Below, piece by piece: positions 1 through 6,585 of a stretch of 14,862 nt of DNA. The notes below the pieces were generated by a model. That model worked only from the letters and a program-made list of their open reading frames with translations, had not been told where the DNA came from and did not search any database. Numbering within the stretch: the stretch's first letter is position 1; the number at the start of each line of letters is the position of its first letter. The stretch comes from Spirochaetia bacterium (GTDB lineage: Bacteria > Spirochaetota > Spirochaetia > Treponematales > Breznakiellaceae): positions 1 to 14,862 of the forward strand of contig BNUU01000040.1 of assembly GCA_025997595.1 (NCBI GenBank). The letters run 5' to 3'. The position numbers and the translations under genes are program-made.

Positions 1-127
1 ACAGTATGCTCCATTTGATAATTGATATATTGGCCCCAGGGGGGGAAACATTCCTCGATCCAGGTTTCATAGCTAATATCCCGGTTGGAAAGCATATACG
101 AGGCTTCCAGAATACCCCATTCATCCC
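1..127. repeat. Terminal direct repeat, left copy (contig end overlap)
   Basis: These 127 bases are identical to the last 127 bases of the window, including the run of seven G. The repeat lies inside the UlaG-like coding sequence and ends exactly at the window boundary. That suggests a k-mer overlap of a circular assembly rather than a biological repeat. Joining the two copies keeps the reading frame: 197 plus 268 coding bases make 155 codons. The identity is seen directly; the assembly explanation is inference. Confidence 0.93.
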
Positions 128-197
128 GTTTGTTTGATGCGTTTTTTTTCTCCGTCCCGGACTTTTTGACCGATCCGCTTTTTTTGTCTGTCGCCAT
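1..197 (-). CDS. UlaG-like MBL-fold metal-dependent lactonase, N-terminal part (continues from the right end of the window)
   Basis: This is the 5' part of a gene split by the contig ends. The ATG at 197-195 has a good ribosome binding site (AGGAG, 7 bases upstream) and lies 28 bases after the cupin stop. The first 30 or so residues are lysine-rich and low in complexity, beginning MATDKKSGSVKK, and look like an extension compared with Escherichia coli UlaG. The family match starts at ETWIEECFPPWG (about residues 44-55), which corresponds to ESWILSTFPEWG in E. coli UlaG. The gene runs off position 1 and continues at 14735 if the 127-base ends are merged. UlaG opens the lactone ring of L-ascorbate 6-phosphate; here the substrate is unknown. 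The A-rich 5' end holds homopolymer runs of 7 and 8 bases. Being last in the sugar operon, it probably acts on a lactone intermediate in the cytoplasm. Confidence 0.85.
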   Translation of the reverse strand, partial: MATDKKSGSVKKSGTEKKNASNKRDEWGILEASYMLSNRDISYETWIEECFPPWGQYINYQMEHT

Positions 198-225
198 TTT
201 TTCGCTCCTGCAATTTGGATTTATT

Positions 226-618
226 TTATTCGGGGAATTCGACCCCTTCATGCAATGTATATTCAGGCACATCCGTGGGAGGGGCAAAGAAACAGATAAC
301 TTTCATTTCTTCCGTCCCGGAATTCCGCAGCCGGTGAATGGATTTTTTGGGGAATACCGCGATGGAACCGGTCCGCAGGGGATATACCTCTCCGTCAATT
401 AAGACATCCCCCGACCCGGAGATTATGTAGATAACCTCTTCGTTGGCCTCGTGAGAATGGGCAGGGCTGACCGTCGTGCCCGGATCAAGCCGTACCATGT
501 TGGCGGCACAAAATTCGGTTCCTGTCGTATCCGGTCGTACCAGCCAGCGCAACTTACGCCCCGGAAGCTGTTTCTCCTCAACCTCGTCTTCATGGATAAC
601 CAGTTTTTGTTTTGCCAT
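226..618 (-). CDS. Small single-domain cupin protein
   Basis: A 130-residue protein with one complete cupin barrel. Motif 1 is at about residues 54-68: His54, His56, then Glu60 or Glu61, and the conserved glycine. Motif 2 is at about 84-99, with Pro90 and His95. The three His and one Glu would bind a divalent metal, as in this family. The start at 618 is supported by a GGAGGG ribosome binding site. There is no signal peptide, so it should be cytoplasmic. It lies 19 bases downstream of the dehydrogenase and 28 bases upstream of the UlaG-like gene, so it is surely in the same transcript. In such operons small cupins are often sugar isomerases or mutarotases, or have no known role. The exact reaction cannot be read from sequence. 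Confidence 0.9.
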   Translation of the reverse strand: MAKQKLVIHEDEVEEKQLPGRKLRWLVRPDTTGTEFCAANMVRLDPGTTVSPAHSHEANEEVIYIISGSGDVLIDGEVYPLRTGSIAVFPKKSIHRLRNSGTEEMKVICFFAPPTDVPEYTLHEGVEFPE

Positions 619-637
619 GTTTGGTCCCTCCCGGTTT

Positions 638-1705
638 TTATGGTTCTATCACCACTTTTATGGCGCCGTCTTTCCGGTTTGAAAAAATGTCCAGGGCCTT
701 TTCGTATTGTTCCAGGGGGAACACATGGCTGATCAGTTTATCACCCTTGACTATGCCCGCCGCAAACATGTTCAGGGCGCGATCCGAAACATTGGGATTG
801 GCCCGGGAACCGGTGACGGTTATTTCATTCATTACCAGGTTTGTTAACGGAGGGAATATCACCTTGGGATCATCATAAAAACCGATCAGGTTGATTTTTC
901 CGCCCTTGCGTAATGCGGCAACGCACTGACCAAGAACATTGGCGCCGCCGGAACATTCCTGGATTTCATCAACTCCGCGGCCGCCGGTTATTTCCAGAAC
1001 ACGCTTGACCGGATCTTCCTTTTCGTAATCCACCAGGAAATCGGCGCCCAATTCACCTGCCACCTGAAGCCGGTGTCTCCTGCCGACCACGATCACCCGG
1101 GCCGCCCCCATTCCCTTAATCATCTGCAGGGCGCAGAGGCCGATGGGACCGGGGCCCCAGATGGCGGCGGTTCCGCCGGAGCTTACGCCGATCATATCAA
1201 TACCGTGCAGGGCGACGCCGGCGGTGTCCAGCAGGGACGCATGGGCAAAGCTCAAATTGTCCGGAATTTTATGCAGGGCCTTGGGTGAATATACATTGTA
1301 CTCACAGTTGGCGCCGCTGACCATAAACCCGTAATGCCGGTGGCCGGTTTCGGATTTTCCGTAATTAAGGCACAAGGTATAGTGGCCGGTCATGCAGTTG
1401 GCGCAGGTTCCGCAGCCCCGGTGGGCCTCTCCGGCCACACGGTCGCCGGCCTTGTATTCCGTAACCCGCTCTCCGGCGGAGATAACCTCCCCTGCCCATT
1501 CATGCCCAAGAATAAAGGGAAAAACCGGCGGCCAGTTTTTCTTTGCGTGATTTCCCTTGATTATTTCAGGATCGGTTCCGCAGATGGCCACCGCCCTGAT
1601 CCTGCATAAAACCTCGTCCGGTCCCGGCTCAGGGGTCGGTACTTCCGCAATCTCAAGTTTATTATAAGCAGTAAGCAAACAGGCCTTCATAGTTTTCGGT
1701 ATCAT
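638..1705 (-). CDS. Zinc-dependent alcohol dehydrogenase (MDR family, sorbitol/threonine dehydrogenase type)
   Basis: A 355-residue medium-chain dehydrogenase that would oxidise a sugar or polyol hydroxyl with NAD(P)+. Catalytic zinc ligands are visible as Cys42 (AICGTD) and His68-Glu69 (GHEW). The structural zinc lobe has Cys98, Cys101, Cys104 and Cys112. The Rossmann glycine motif GPGPIG is at 184-189. Where many sorbitol and threonine dehydrogenases have Glu in EPLAVALH, this one has Asp160 (LLDTAGVALH), a conservative change next to the catalytic zinc. The ATG at 1705 follows AAAGGAG with short spacing; an internal ATG five codons later is less well placed. It is 23 bases after the isomerase gene and 19 bases before the cupin. 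The substrate is unknown, but its place in the ABC sugar operon points to a carbohydrate or its acid. Confidence 0.93.
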   Translation of the reverse strand: MIPKTMKACLLTAYNKLEIAEVPTPEPGPDEVLCRIRAVAICGTDPEIIKGNHAKKNWPPVFPFILGHEWAGEVISAGERVTEYKAGDRVAGEAHRGCGTCANCMTGHYTLCLNYGKSETGHRHYGFMVSGANCEYNVYSPKALHKIPDNLSFAHASLLDTAGVALHGIDMIGVSSGGTAAIWGPGPIGLCALQMIKGMGAARVIVVGRRHRLQVAGELGADFLVDYEKEDPVKRVLEITGGRGVDEIQECSGGANVLGQCVAALRKGGKINLIGFYDDPKVIFPPLTNLVMNEITVTGSRANPNVSDRALNMFAAGIVKGDKLISHVFPLEQYEKALDIFSNRKDGAIKVVIEP

Positions 1706-1728
1706 ATGTTCTCCTTTGTTGCCCTATA

Positions 1729-2520
1729 TTACAGTCTGGAAAAAACTTCCCGGTTAATATACGCAAGACATTCGGGGGCAACTTTTTCGTAATCCTGTAA
1801 ATAAATATCCAGAGACACCGGGCCGTCATAACAGGTTTCTTTCAGCTTCCGGTAGACCGGCAGCAGATCGATTTCGCCGTCCCAGGGCAGCTTGTGACAG
1901 TGCTCGCCCATGCACATGTTTTCAATGTGGGAATACACGATAAAATCTTTGGAAACATCAATCGCCTTGCAAATATCTACCTCGCTCAGGTAGAGGTGGC
2001 CCACGTCAAAGTTCAGCTTGAACGCCGGGCTTTTCACCTTTTCCGCCACATCGAAAAAGATTTTCAGGTTATGGAAAAGCTGGTTCGGCTCCACCTCAAT
2101 CGCTATCTTCACGCCGTTTTCTTCCGCCGTGTCGCAAAGGGCGCGGGTTTTTGTTACCAGCGCGTCATAGAGTTCGGGGTGCCCTTCCCGATCCTCAAGG
2201 AGCATGCCTGTGGACATAATAACAATATCGGTACGGTATTTTTTCGCAACCTGTAAAAGTTTACGCTGGGCATTGAAAGTATCTTCATCGGTCACATAGT
2301 TCTTGTGGCAGGCCAGCGCGGTAATCGGAAAGGACAGCTCATCGCTGACCGCATTTACCTCGTTGATCACATAGTCATCCATATAGTCCCAGGCAAGCAC
2401 CGGAAACAGTCCCCGGACGATACTCAGTTCCATTCCGCCATAGCCCATCCGGTGGAACATGCGCATTGTGTCAATCAGGGAATGATTATTAATTACCTGG
2501 TTTCTTCCCGCAAGATACAT
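1729..2520 (-). CDS. Sugar phosphate isomerase/epimerase family TIM-barrel protein (AP endonuclease 2-like fold)
   Basis: A 263-residue xylose-isomerase-like TIM barrel. Probable metal ligands are Glu144 (IEVEP), Asp172 and His175 (NFDVGH), and His198 (YSHIEN). The usual final Glu of the barrel appears to be Asp238 (SLDIYL). A His-rich loop (GEHCHKLPWDGEID, about 205-218) matches the family loop before a late barrel strand. The start at 2520 has AAAGGAG 7 bases upstream. The gene begins 11 bases after the second permease stop. Members isomerise or epimerise keto and aldo sugars and sugar acids, such as 3-epimerases, inosose isomerases and L-xylulose-5-phosphate 3-epimerase UlaE. It does not look specifically like UlaE, so no symbol is given. 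Some family members are dehydratases or keto-sugar hydro-lyases, which also remains possible. Confidence 0.88.
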   Translation of the reverse strand: MYLAGRNQVINNHSLIDTMRMFHRMGYGGMELSIVRGLFPVLAWDYMDDYVINEVNAVSDELSFPITALACHKNYVTDEDTFNAQRKLLQVAKKYRTDIVIMSTGMLLEDREGHPELYDALVTKTRALCDTAEENGVKIAIEVEPNQLFHNLKIFFDVAEKVKSPAFKLNFDVGHLYLSEVDICKAIDVSKDFIVYSHIENMCMGEHCHKLPWDGEIDLLPVYRKLKETCYDGPVSLDIYLQDYEKVAPECLAYINREVFSRL

Positions 2521-2531
2521 ATATTTCTCCT

Positions 2532-3410
2532 TTATCCTTTAACAGCGCCCGAAGTCAGGCCCTGAATAAAATACCGCTGCAAATAGACAAATATCAGCAT
2601 CAGCGGCAGAACGATAATCATAATCGCCGCCGCAAAGGGTCCCCACTCAATGCCATATTCCCCGCGGAAATAGAGCAGGCCCACCGGCAGGGTTTGAATC
2701 GCAATAGAAGAAGAGGACGCGATATTTGCCCACATATACTCGCCCCAGATATTGATAAAATTGAACACCATCACCGTGGCGATTGCCGGGCCTACCAGCG
2801 GGACGATCACCCGGAAGAATGTTTGAATCTCGGTGCTGCCGTCTATGCGCGCGGCTTCCAGCAGATCCGTGGGCAATGAATCGAAAAACTTCTTGAAAAT
2901 ATAAACGCTGAAGGGAATCTGCCATGTCATATAGGGCAGGATCAACATCCAGAGGGTTTTGTTCAAATGCATATTGATCATCTGGGTATAAAGCGAAATA
3001 TAAACCGCCACACCGGGTATAAAGTTAAAAGTCATTAGCACGGCCAAAATCGTTTCCGCTTTGGGAATATACATTTTGGAGAGCGCATAGCCGCCGAGGG
3101 CCGTCAGGAACACCGATGCGAATACGGCGGAAAGAGAAACGATAACGCTGTTCCATGCATACTTGCCCACTCCCCGTTCTACCCAGGCAAATACATAATT
3201 GCTCCAGCGCCACAGGTCCGGCAATCCCCAAATGTTGGAATAAAACTCCTGGTTGCTTTTTAAGGATGTAAGGATAATAAAAATGATCGGGTAGACAATG
3301 GTCATTGCCAGAAGGATGGTAAGAATCCTTGAAAGTACCGCCATGGAACTGTTTCCGGAATATGAGGCATCCGGGGAAAATCGGAGGATTCGTTTCATTT
3401 TAATATTCAT
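2532..3410 (-). CDS. Carbohydrate ABC transporter permease (MalG/UgpE type)
   Basis: A 292-residue inner-membrane permease with about six membrane spans, the first near residues 25-50. The EAA loop that docks the ATPase is at about 185-205 (LLEAARIDGST, then a PLVGPA stretch). The C-terminus TSGAVKG is typical of MalG-type permeases of the CUT1 carbohydrate family. The ATG at 3410 is chosen because GGGGAG lies 7 bases upstream. It overlaps the last 11 bases of the partner permease, so the two are probably translationally coupled and form a heterodimer. The substrate is set by the binding protein and is not known. The operon has no ATP-binding subunit, so a shared MsmK/UgpC-type ATPase encoded elsewhere is inferred. 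Confidence 0.95.
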   Translation of the reverse strand: MNIKMKRILRFSPDASYSGNSSMAVLSRILTILLAMTIVYPIIFIILTSLKSNQEFYSNIWGLPDLWRWSNYVFAWVERGVGKYAWNSVIVSLSAVFASVFLTALGGYALSKMYIPKAETILAVLMTFNFIPGVAVYISLYTQMINMHLNKTLWMLILPYMTWQIPFSVYIFKKFFDSLPTDLLEAARIDGSTEIQTFFRVIVPLVGPAIATVMVFNFINIWGEYMWANIASSSSIAIQTLPVGLLYFRGEYGIEWGPFAAAIMIIVLPLMLIFVYLQRYFIQGLTSGAVKG

Positions 3411-4323
3411 AAATTTCTCCCCGGAAGAAAAGCCGGAGCAGGATAATAAAAATCAGCACCACAAAAACGAAGGCCACACACAGGGAACTGGCGTAACCGT
3501 ATTTGGAATAGGCAAATGCGTTTTCTACTATCCACATGGGAAGCACCACCGTCTGCCGTGCCGGACCGCCGCCGGTTAAGGCAACCACCGAATCGTAGAT
3601 GCGCAGGCCGCCGAGCATGGTAAACATCATGGACAGCTCAATCTGCGGTTTTATCAGGGGTACCAGGATACGGGTAAAAATCCTGAAATCCCCTGCGCCG
3701 TCAAGCCGGGAGCATTCGATCATTGAGCCGGGGATTCTCTGCAGGCCTGCGTAACAGAGCACCATACACAGTCCAAACTGCCGCCAGATCGTGGCGATTA
3801 CAATTACCTGTTTGACGGTTGCCATATTGGTCAGCCAGGAAGTTGTCAAATTCGCCAGGCCTGCCAGACGCAGAATATTGTTTAAAAGGCCGAGTTCTTC
3901 CGTAAAGATGAACACAAAGAGCAGGCCGGTAATGGTAGGAGCGATAATGCTTGGCGAAAATAAAATCGTCCGGAAGACCTGGCCTTCCATCCTCTGCATA
4001 TACAGGTTGAGCCAGGCCATCACCAGGCCAATAAGGACGCTGAACACCGCAGAAAAAAAGGCAAAATACAGTGTGTTTTTCAGGGCCCGCCAAAAAGTCG
4101 GATCGCCGGCCATGTTTTTAAAATTCACAAAGCCGATATGACGCACCGGGCCGAAACCGCTCCAGTTGGTCAGGGACAGGGCAAAGGTCCGGTAAAGCGG
4201 ATACGCCATGAACAGCAGATAGACGGCTATTGCAGGCGCCAAAAAGCAAAAACCAATCAGCATGTAGCTCCGGCGGACGGAAGCTAACTTTTTCGGCTTT
4301 ACGGTAAACACTGTGTTTTGCAT
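3400..4323 (-). CDS. Carbohydrate ABC transporter permease (MalF/UgpA type)
   Basis: A 307-residue inner-membrane permease, first partner of the pair. A cytoplasmic basic N-terminus (KPKKLASVRRS) leads to the first span at about 21-45, then further spans to about residue 300. The ATPase-docking EAA loop is at about 203-223 (IECSRLDGAG), with ECS in place of EAA. It also carries the MalF-type segment VALTGGGP. No strong ribosome binding site precedes the ATG at 4323, which makes the start a little uncertain and suggests lower translation than the binding protein. An 82-base gap with a possible hairpin separates it from the binding-protein gene. It belongs to the CUT1 sugar uptake family; the sugar is unknown. 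Confidence 0.94.
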   Translation of the reverse strand: MQNTVFTVKPKKLASVRRSYMLIGFCFLAPAIAVYLLFMAYPLYRTFALSLTNWSGFGPVRHIGFVNFKNMAGDPTFWRALKNTLYFAFFSAVFSVLIGLVMAWLNLYMQRMEGQVFRTILFSPSIIAPTITGLLFVFIFTEELGLLNNILRLAGLANLTTSWLTNMATVKQVIVIATIWRQFGLCMVLCYAGLQRIPGSMIECSRLDGAGDFRIFTRILVPLIKPQIELSMMFTMLGGLRIYDSVVALTGGGPARQTVVLPMWIVENAFAYSKYGYASSLCVAFVFVVLIFIILLRLFFRGEIYEY

Positions 4324-4363
4324 TTTCAGTTTGTATCCGCAGGAAAAGCCGGAAGTAAAGCAG

Positions 4364-4391
4364 GCCGGAAAAAGCCCGCTCCGCCTCCGGC
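4364..4391 (-). other. Possible intercistronic hairpin between binding-protein and permease genes
   Basis: Six-base arms GCCGGA (4364-4369) and TCCGGC (4386-4391) could pair in the transcript, just after the tandem TAA TAA stops of the binding-protein gene. Hairpins here are known in ABC operons to protect the binding-protein mRNA and keep its level above that of the permeases. The stem is short and there is no convincing terminator U-tract, so the call is weak. Confidence 0.3.
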
Positions 4392-4405
4392 ATTACTCCG
4401 GTTTA

Positions 4406-5713
4406 TTACCTGGCCGCCCTGGCTTCCAGCCGAAGCCGTTCCATCTCGTTCAGGGTCTGATCAATAGTCATGGTCCCGCCGGCGGGCGCTGCGAAGACCA
4501 GCGTTTTAACAAAAGTCTGCATCTCGGAGCTGGTCCTGGTGGGATTGATACCGGCGATCAGATTACCGTCTGCAAGTTTTGCTATGACCGTCTGGAAGGT
4601 CGGGTCCATATTGGTATAAGAATAAGATGTTATTGCCGGAATCGTGACGGCGTCTACATGCGCCTGTTGGGCTTCCAGGCTGAGGGAGCATTTAATAAAT
4701 TCAACCCCTGCGGCAATCTGTTCCTTGGAGGCATTGGAAGGAATGAAGTACACATTCGGTTCAATGTTCTCGTAAGATTTCAGGCCCGCTTTGCTGACCG
4801 GTTTCATAAACGCGCTAATTTTAAAATTGGCGGATTGTTTCAGGGTGTTCAGGGCGCCCGAGAAGTTGAAGATGAAAATACATTTTCCCTGGGCGAATCC
4901 GGCGTTGGCATCATCTGCGGAAGTGTTGATTCCGCCGTCGCCGGGATACCAGTAACCCGCATCGTACCATGCTTTAACCTGTTCAATGCAGCTGCGGATT
5001 ACTTCGCCGGCCGGGCTGCCGGGAGCCACGGAAATGTCGCCGTTGGCTACGCCCCAGGAGGTTCCGGGACCGATTTTGGATTCAAGTTCCGCATAGGTGA
5101 TGCCGTACAGGCAGTCCTGCATGGAGGCGGAATTGACGGCAAACCCGAAGATACCATCCTGTTTTACGCGCTTGAATATCGCCGTCATATCATCCCAGGT
5201 TTCCGGATTTTTAAACCCGTACTTGTCCATCAAATCCTGGTTGGAATAGGTGGTGTGATAGGTTGTGGTAATGGGAATCCCCCATATCTCGCCGTTTTTG
5301 CCCACCAGGGGTTCAAGCATGGATGCATTAATTTTGTCCAGGAAGTCCTTATCGAAATAAGGCCGCAGATCAAGGCACATACCGATATCGTAGAAAGAAT
5401 TGAGCCTGGTGCCCCAGTAGTAGCCGACCGCGGGCGGGTCCCCTGCGGAAATGGCGGTCTTGAGTACCTGTTCGCGGTTATTGGTATCGGCAGAAACATA
5501 TTCTACCACGCTGCCCGGAAAGGCTTTGTCGTAGAGTTCTTTTTCCTTTTCCATGGCGCTGTTCGGATTGCCGACCACCCCGGACAAAACCATCTTCGCG
5601 ATGGTTACCTTCTGAGCGGGGGACTGGGGCGATGGGGTATTCTTGCCCTGGCATGAGGCCAAAGCAAAAACCGCAGCCAGAATCAGAAGAGCAGTAACCG
5701 ATTTCTTAAGCAT
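4406..5713 (-). CDS. Carbohydrate ABC transporter substrate-binding lipoprotein (family 1)
   Basis: A 435-residue extracytoplasmic sugar-binding protein, first gene of the operon. It has a classic lipoprotein signal: MLKK, a hydrophobic stretch, then lipobox LASC with Cys21 as the lipidated residue, so it would be membrane-anchored and face the periplasm. The rest has the aromatic-rich, alpha/beta pattern of family 1 binding proteins, including WGIPITTTYHTTYSN near residues 128-142. The start at 5713 is chosen because AAAGGAGA lies 7 bases upstream and it gives a normal signal peptide. The reading frame is open to an upstream TTG at 5773, which would spoil the signal. It ends in two in-frame TAA codons. 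Transcription probably starts near 5780 from a strong promoter overlapped by the GntR operator. Confidence 0.95.
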   Translation of the reverse strand: MLKKSVTALLILAAVFALASCQGKNTPSPQSPAQKVTIAKMVLSGVVGNPNSAMEKEKELYDKAFPGSVVEYVSADTNNREQVLKTAISAGDPPAVGYYWGTRLNSFYDIGMCLDLRPYFDKDFLDKINASMLEPLVGKNGEIWGIPITTTYHTTYSNQDLMDKYGFKNPETWDDMTAIFKRVKQDGIFGFAVNSASMQDCLYGITYAELESKIGPGTSWGVANGDISVAPGSPAGEVIRSCIEQVKAWYDAGYWYPGDGGINTSADDANAGFAQGKCIFIFNFSGALNTLKQSANFKISAFMKPVSKAGLKSYENIEPNVYFIPSNASKEQIAAGVEFIKCSLSLEAQQAHVDAVTIPAITSYSYTNMDPTFQTVIAKLADGNLIAGINPTRTSSEMQTFVKTLVFAAPAGGTMTIDQTLNEMERLRLEARAAR

Positions 5714-5720
5714 TTGAGGT

Positions 5721-5728
5721 TCTCCTTT
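5721..5728 (-). promoter_or_regulatory. Ribosome binding site of the substrate-binding protein gene
   Basis: On the minus strand this reads AAAGGAGA, 7 bases before the ATG at 5713. It decides the start of the lipoprotein against upstream ATG and TTG codons in the same frame, which lack such a site. Confidence 0.8.
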
Positions 5729-5786
5729 CATTTCTAAGACTATTGTTCGGCCGCATATCAGCCGTATTCCCAATTTTTATCAATTT

Positions 5787-5814
5787 ATAATACCACACAA
5801 TTTCCATTTGTCAA
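5787..5814 (-). promoter_or_regulatory. Predicted sigma-70-type promoter of the sugar operon
   Basis: On the minus strand a perfect -35 box TTGACA (5814-5809) is followed by 16 bases and a -10 box TATTAT (5792-5787, five of six consensus bases). Transcription would begin near 5780, leaving a leader of about 65 bases before the lipoprotein gene. The -35 box overlaps the left arm of the 15-bp inverted repeat, so a bound repressor would block RNA polymerase. Confidence 0.72.
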
Positions 5815-5850
5815 CAAAATTTCGAAAATATATTATCGAAATTTTGTTGA
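5811..5850. promoter_or_regulatory. Perfect inverted repeat, probable GntR operator between divergent promoters
   Basis: The left arm TCAACAAAATTTCGA (5811-5825) and right arm TCGAAATTTTGTTGA (5836-5850) are exact reverse complements over 15 bases, separated by a 10-base AT-only spacer. Both arms overlap predicted -35 boxes, the sugar operon's on the left and the gntR promoter's on the right. It lies beside a GntR-family gene, so binding by that protein and mutual repression is the simplest reading. A second, smaller symmetric element TTGTCAACAA (5808-5817) overlaps the left arm. The symmetry is seen directly; the binding protein is inferred. Confidence 0.75.
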
Positions 5851-5872
5851 TGGTCTATGGACTTAATATAAA
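5844..5872 (+). promoter_or_regulatory. Predicted promoter of the gntR-pncA-pncB-kinase operon
   Basis: TTGTTG (5844-5849), a 17-base spacer and TATAAA (5867-5872) form a plausible sigma-70-type promoter about 30 bases upstream of the gntR start. Its -35 box lies inside the right arm of the inverted repeat, which suggests autoregulation. Confidence 0.6.
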
Positions 5873-5901
5873 AAATCACCTATAGTAGTACAGAGAAAGT
5901 A

Positions 5902-6564
5902 ATGATTGCTATTAATAACACCCTGAGCGAGCGGATTTTTGAACAATTGAAGGATAATATCCTCACCGGTGTGTACCAGCCGGGTAATCGCATGCTGTAT
6001 AAACAGCTTGCCGCAGATTTTAAGGTGAGCATGACCCCGGTACGGGAGGCCCTTTTAAAACTGGAGCAGGAGGGGATTGTCAAGACCATTCCCCGGAAGG
6101 GCGTATATATCATCAAATTGACCGATCAGGACGTGATTGAATATACCAAAATCCGGTTTTCAATGGAGGCCCTGGCAATAGACAGTATCTGCGAAAACAG
6201 GTCCCCTCCGGAAGAAATACGGCGGCTTGAACATATAAACCGGGAACTGGAAGATGCTATAAAAAACCGGGAGCCGGTGCCCTGTATGACCAGGGATATG
6301 GAATTTCATCAAACCATAGTGGAAATTTGCGGCAATAAACGGCTTTTTGAACTGATAAAGCAGCTTCCACTGACCAATTTTTTTGCTAACAGGGGAAATC
6401 AGAACCGCATGATTGAGATAGGGGCGAATATTATTAAACAACATTCCGGTATTGTCAACAATCTCTATGAGTACAACCCCGAAGCCGCCAAATTATGCTT
6501 AAAAGAGAATATTTTGTTCCCCCAGTATAGTATTGTCACAGATCCGCAAAGCTCAGAAGGTTAA
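5902..6564 (+). CDS. GntR family transcriptional regulator, FadR subfamily with FCD domain
   Basis: A 220-residue DNA-binding regulator. The winged helix-turn-helix spans about residues 8-70, with the family's LTGVYQPGNRM, SMTPVREALLKLEQEGIV and RKGVYI segments. The FCD ligand-binding domain follows, with probable metal ligands Asp132, His136 (DMEFHQ) and His181. The C-terminal helix has KENILF where many FCD proteins have another metal-binding His. FCD regulators usually respond to sugar acids or other carboxylates. The ribosome binding site is weak (GAGAAAG). The gene is divergent from the sugar operon and shares its operator region, so it probably represses that operon until the substrate is present. 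It is unusual in being followed after only 21 bases by NAD-salvage genes, which it may therefore also co-regulate. Confidence 0.93.
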   Translation: MIAINNTLSERIFEQLKDNILTGVYQPGNRMLYKQLAADFKVSMTPVREALLKLEQEGIVKTIPRKGVYIIKLTDQDVIEYTKIRFSMEALAIDSICENRSPPEEIRRLEHINRELEDAIKNREPVPCMTRDMEFHQTIVEICGNKRLFELIKQLPLTNFFANRGNQNRMIEIGANIIKQHSGIVNNLYEYNPEAAKLCLKENILFPQYSIVTDPQSSEG

Positions 6565-6585
6565 TAATATTTTCAAGGAGCAGCC

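Noticed and set aside
1729..2520. Naming the TIM-barrel gene ulaE because a UlaG-like gene is in the operon
   Set aside because: The sequence shows only the general isomerase/epimerase barrel, and ABC uptake gives no phosphorylated substrate, so the ascorbate pathway cannot be assumed.
4313..5656. A 447-codon open frame on the plus strand opposite the binding-protein gene
   Set aside because: It is antisense to a clear lipoprotein gene with signal peptide, and its translation is rich in Gly, Arg and His with no family resemblance. It is a GC-codon shadow.
5714..5773. Upstream start (TTG at 5773) for the substrate-binding protein
   Set aside because: It would add 20 residues before a good lipoprotein signal and lacks a ribosome binding site, while the ATG at 5713 has a strong one.
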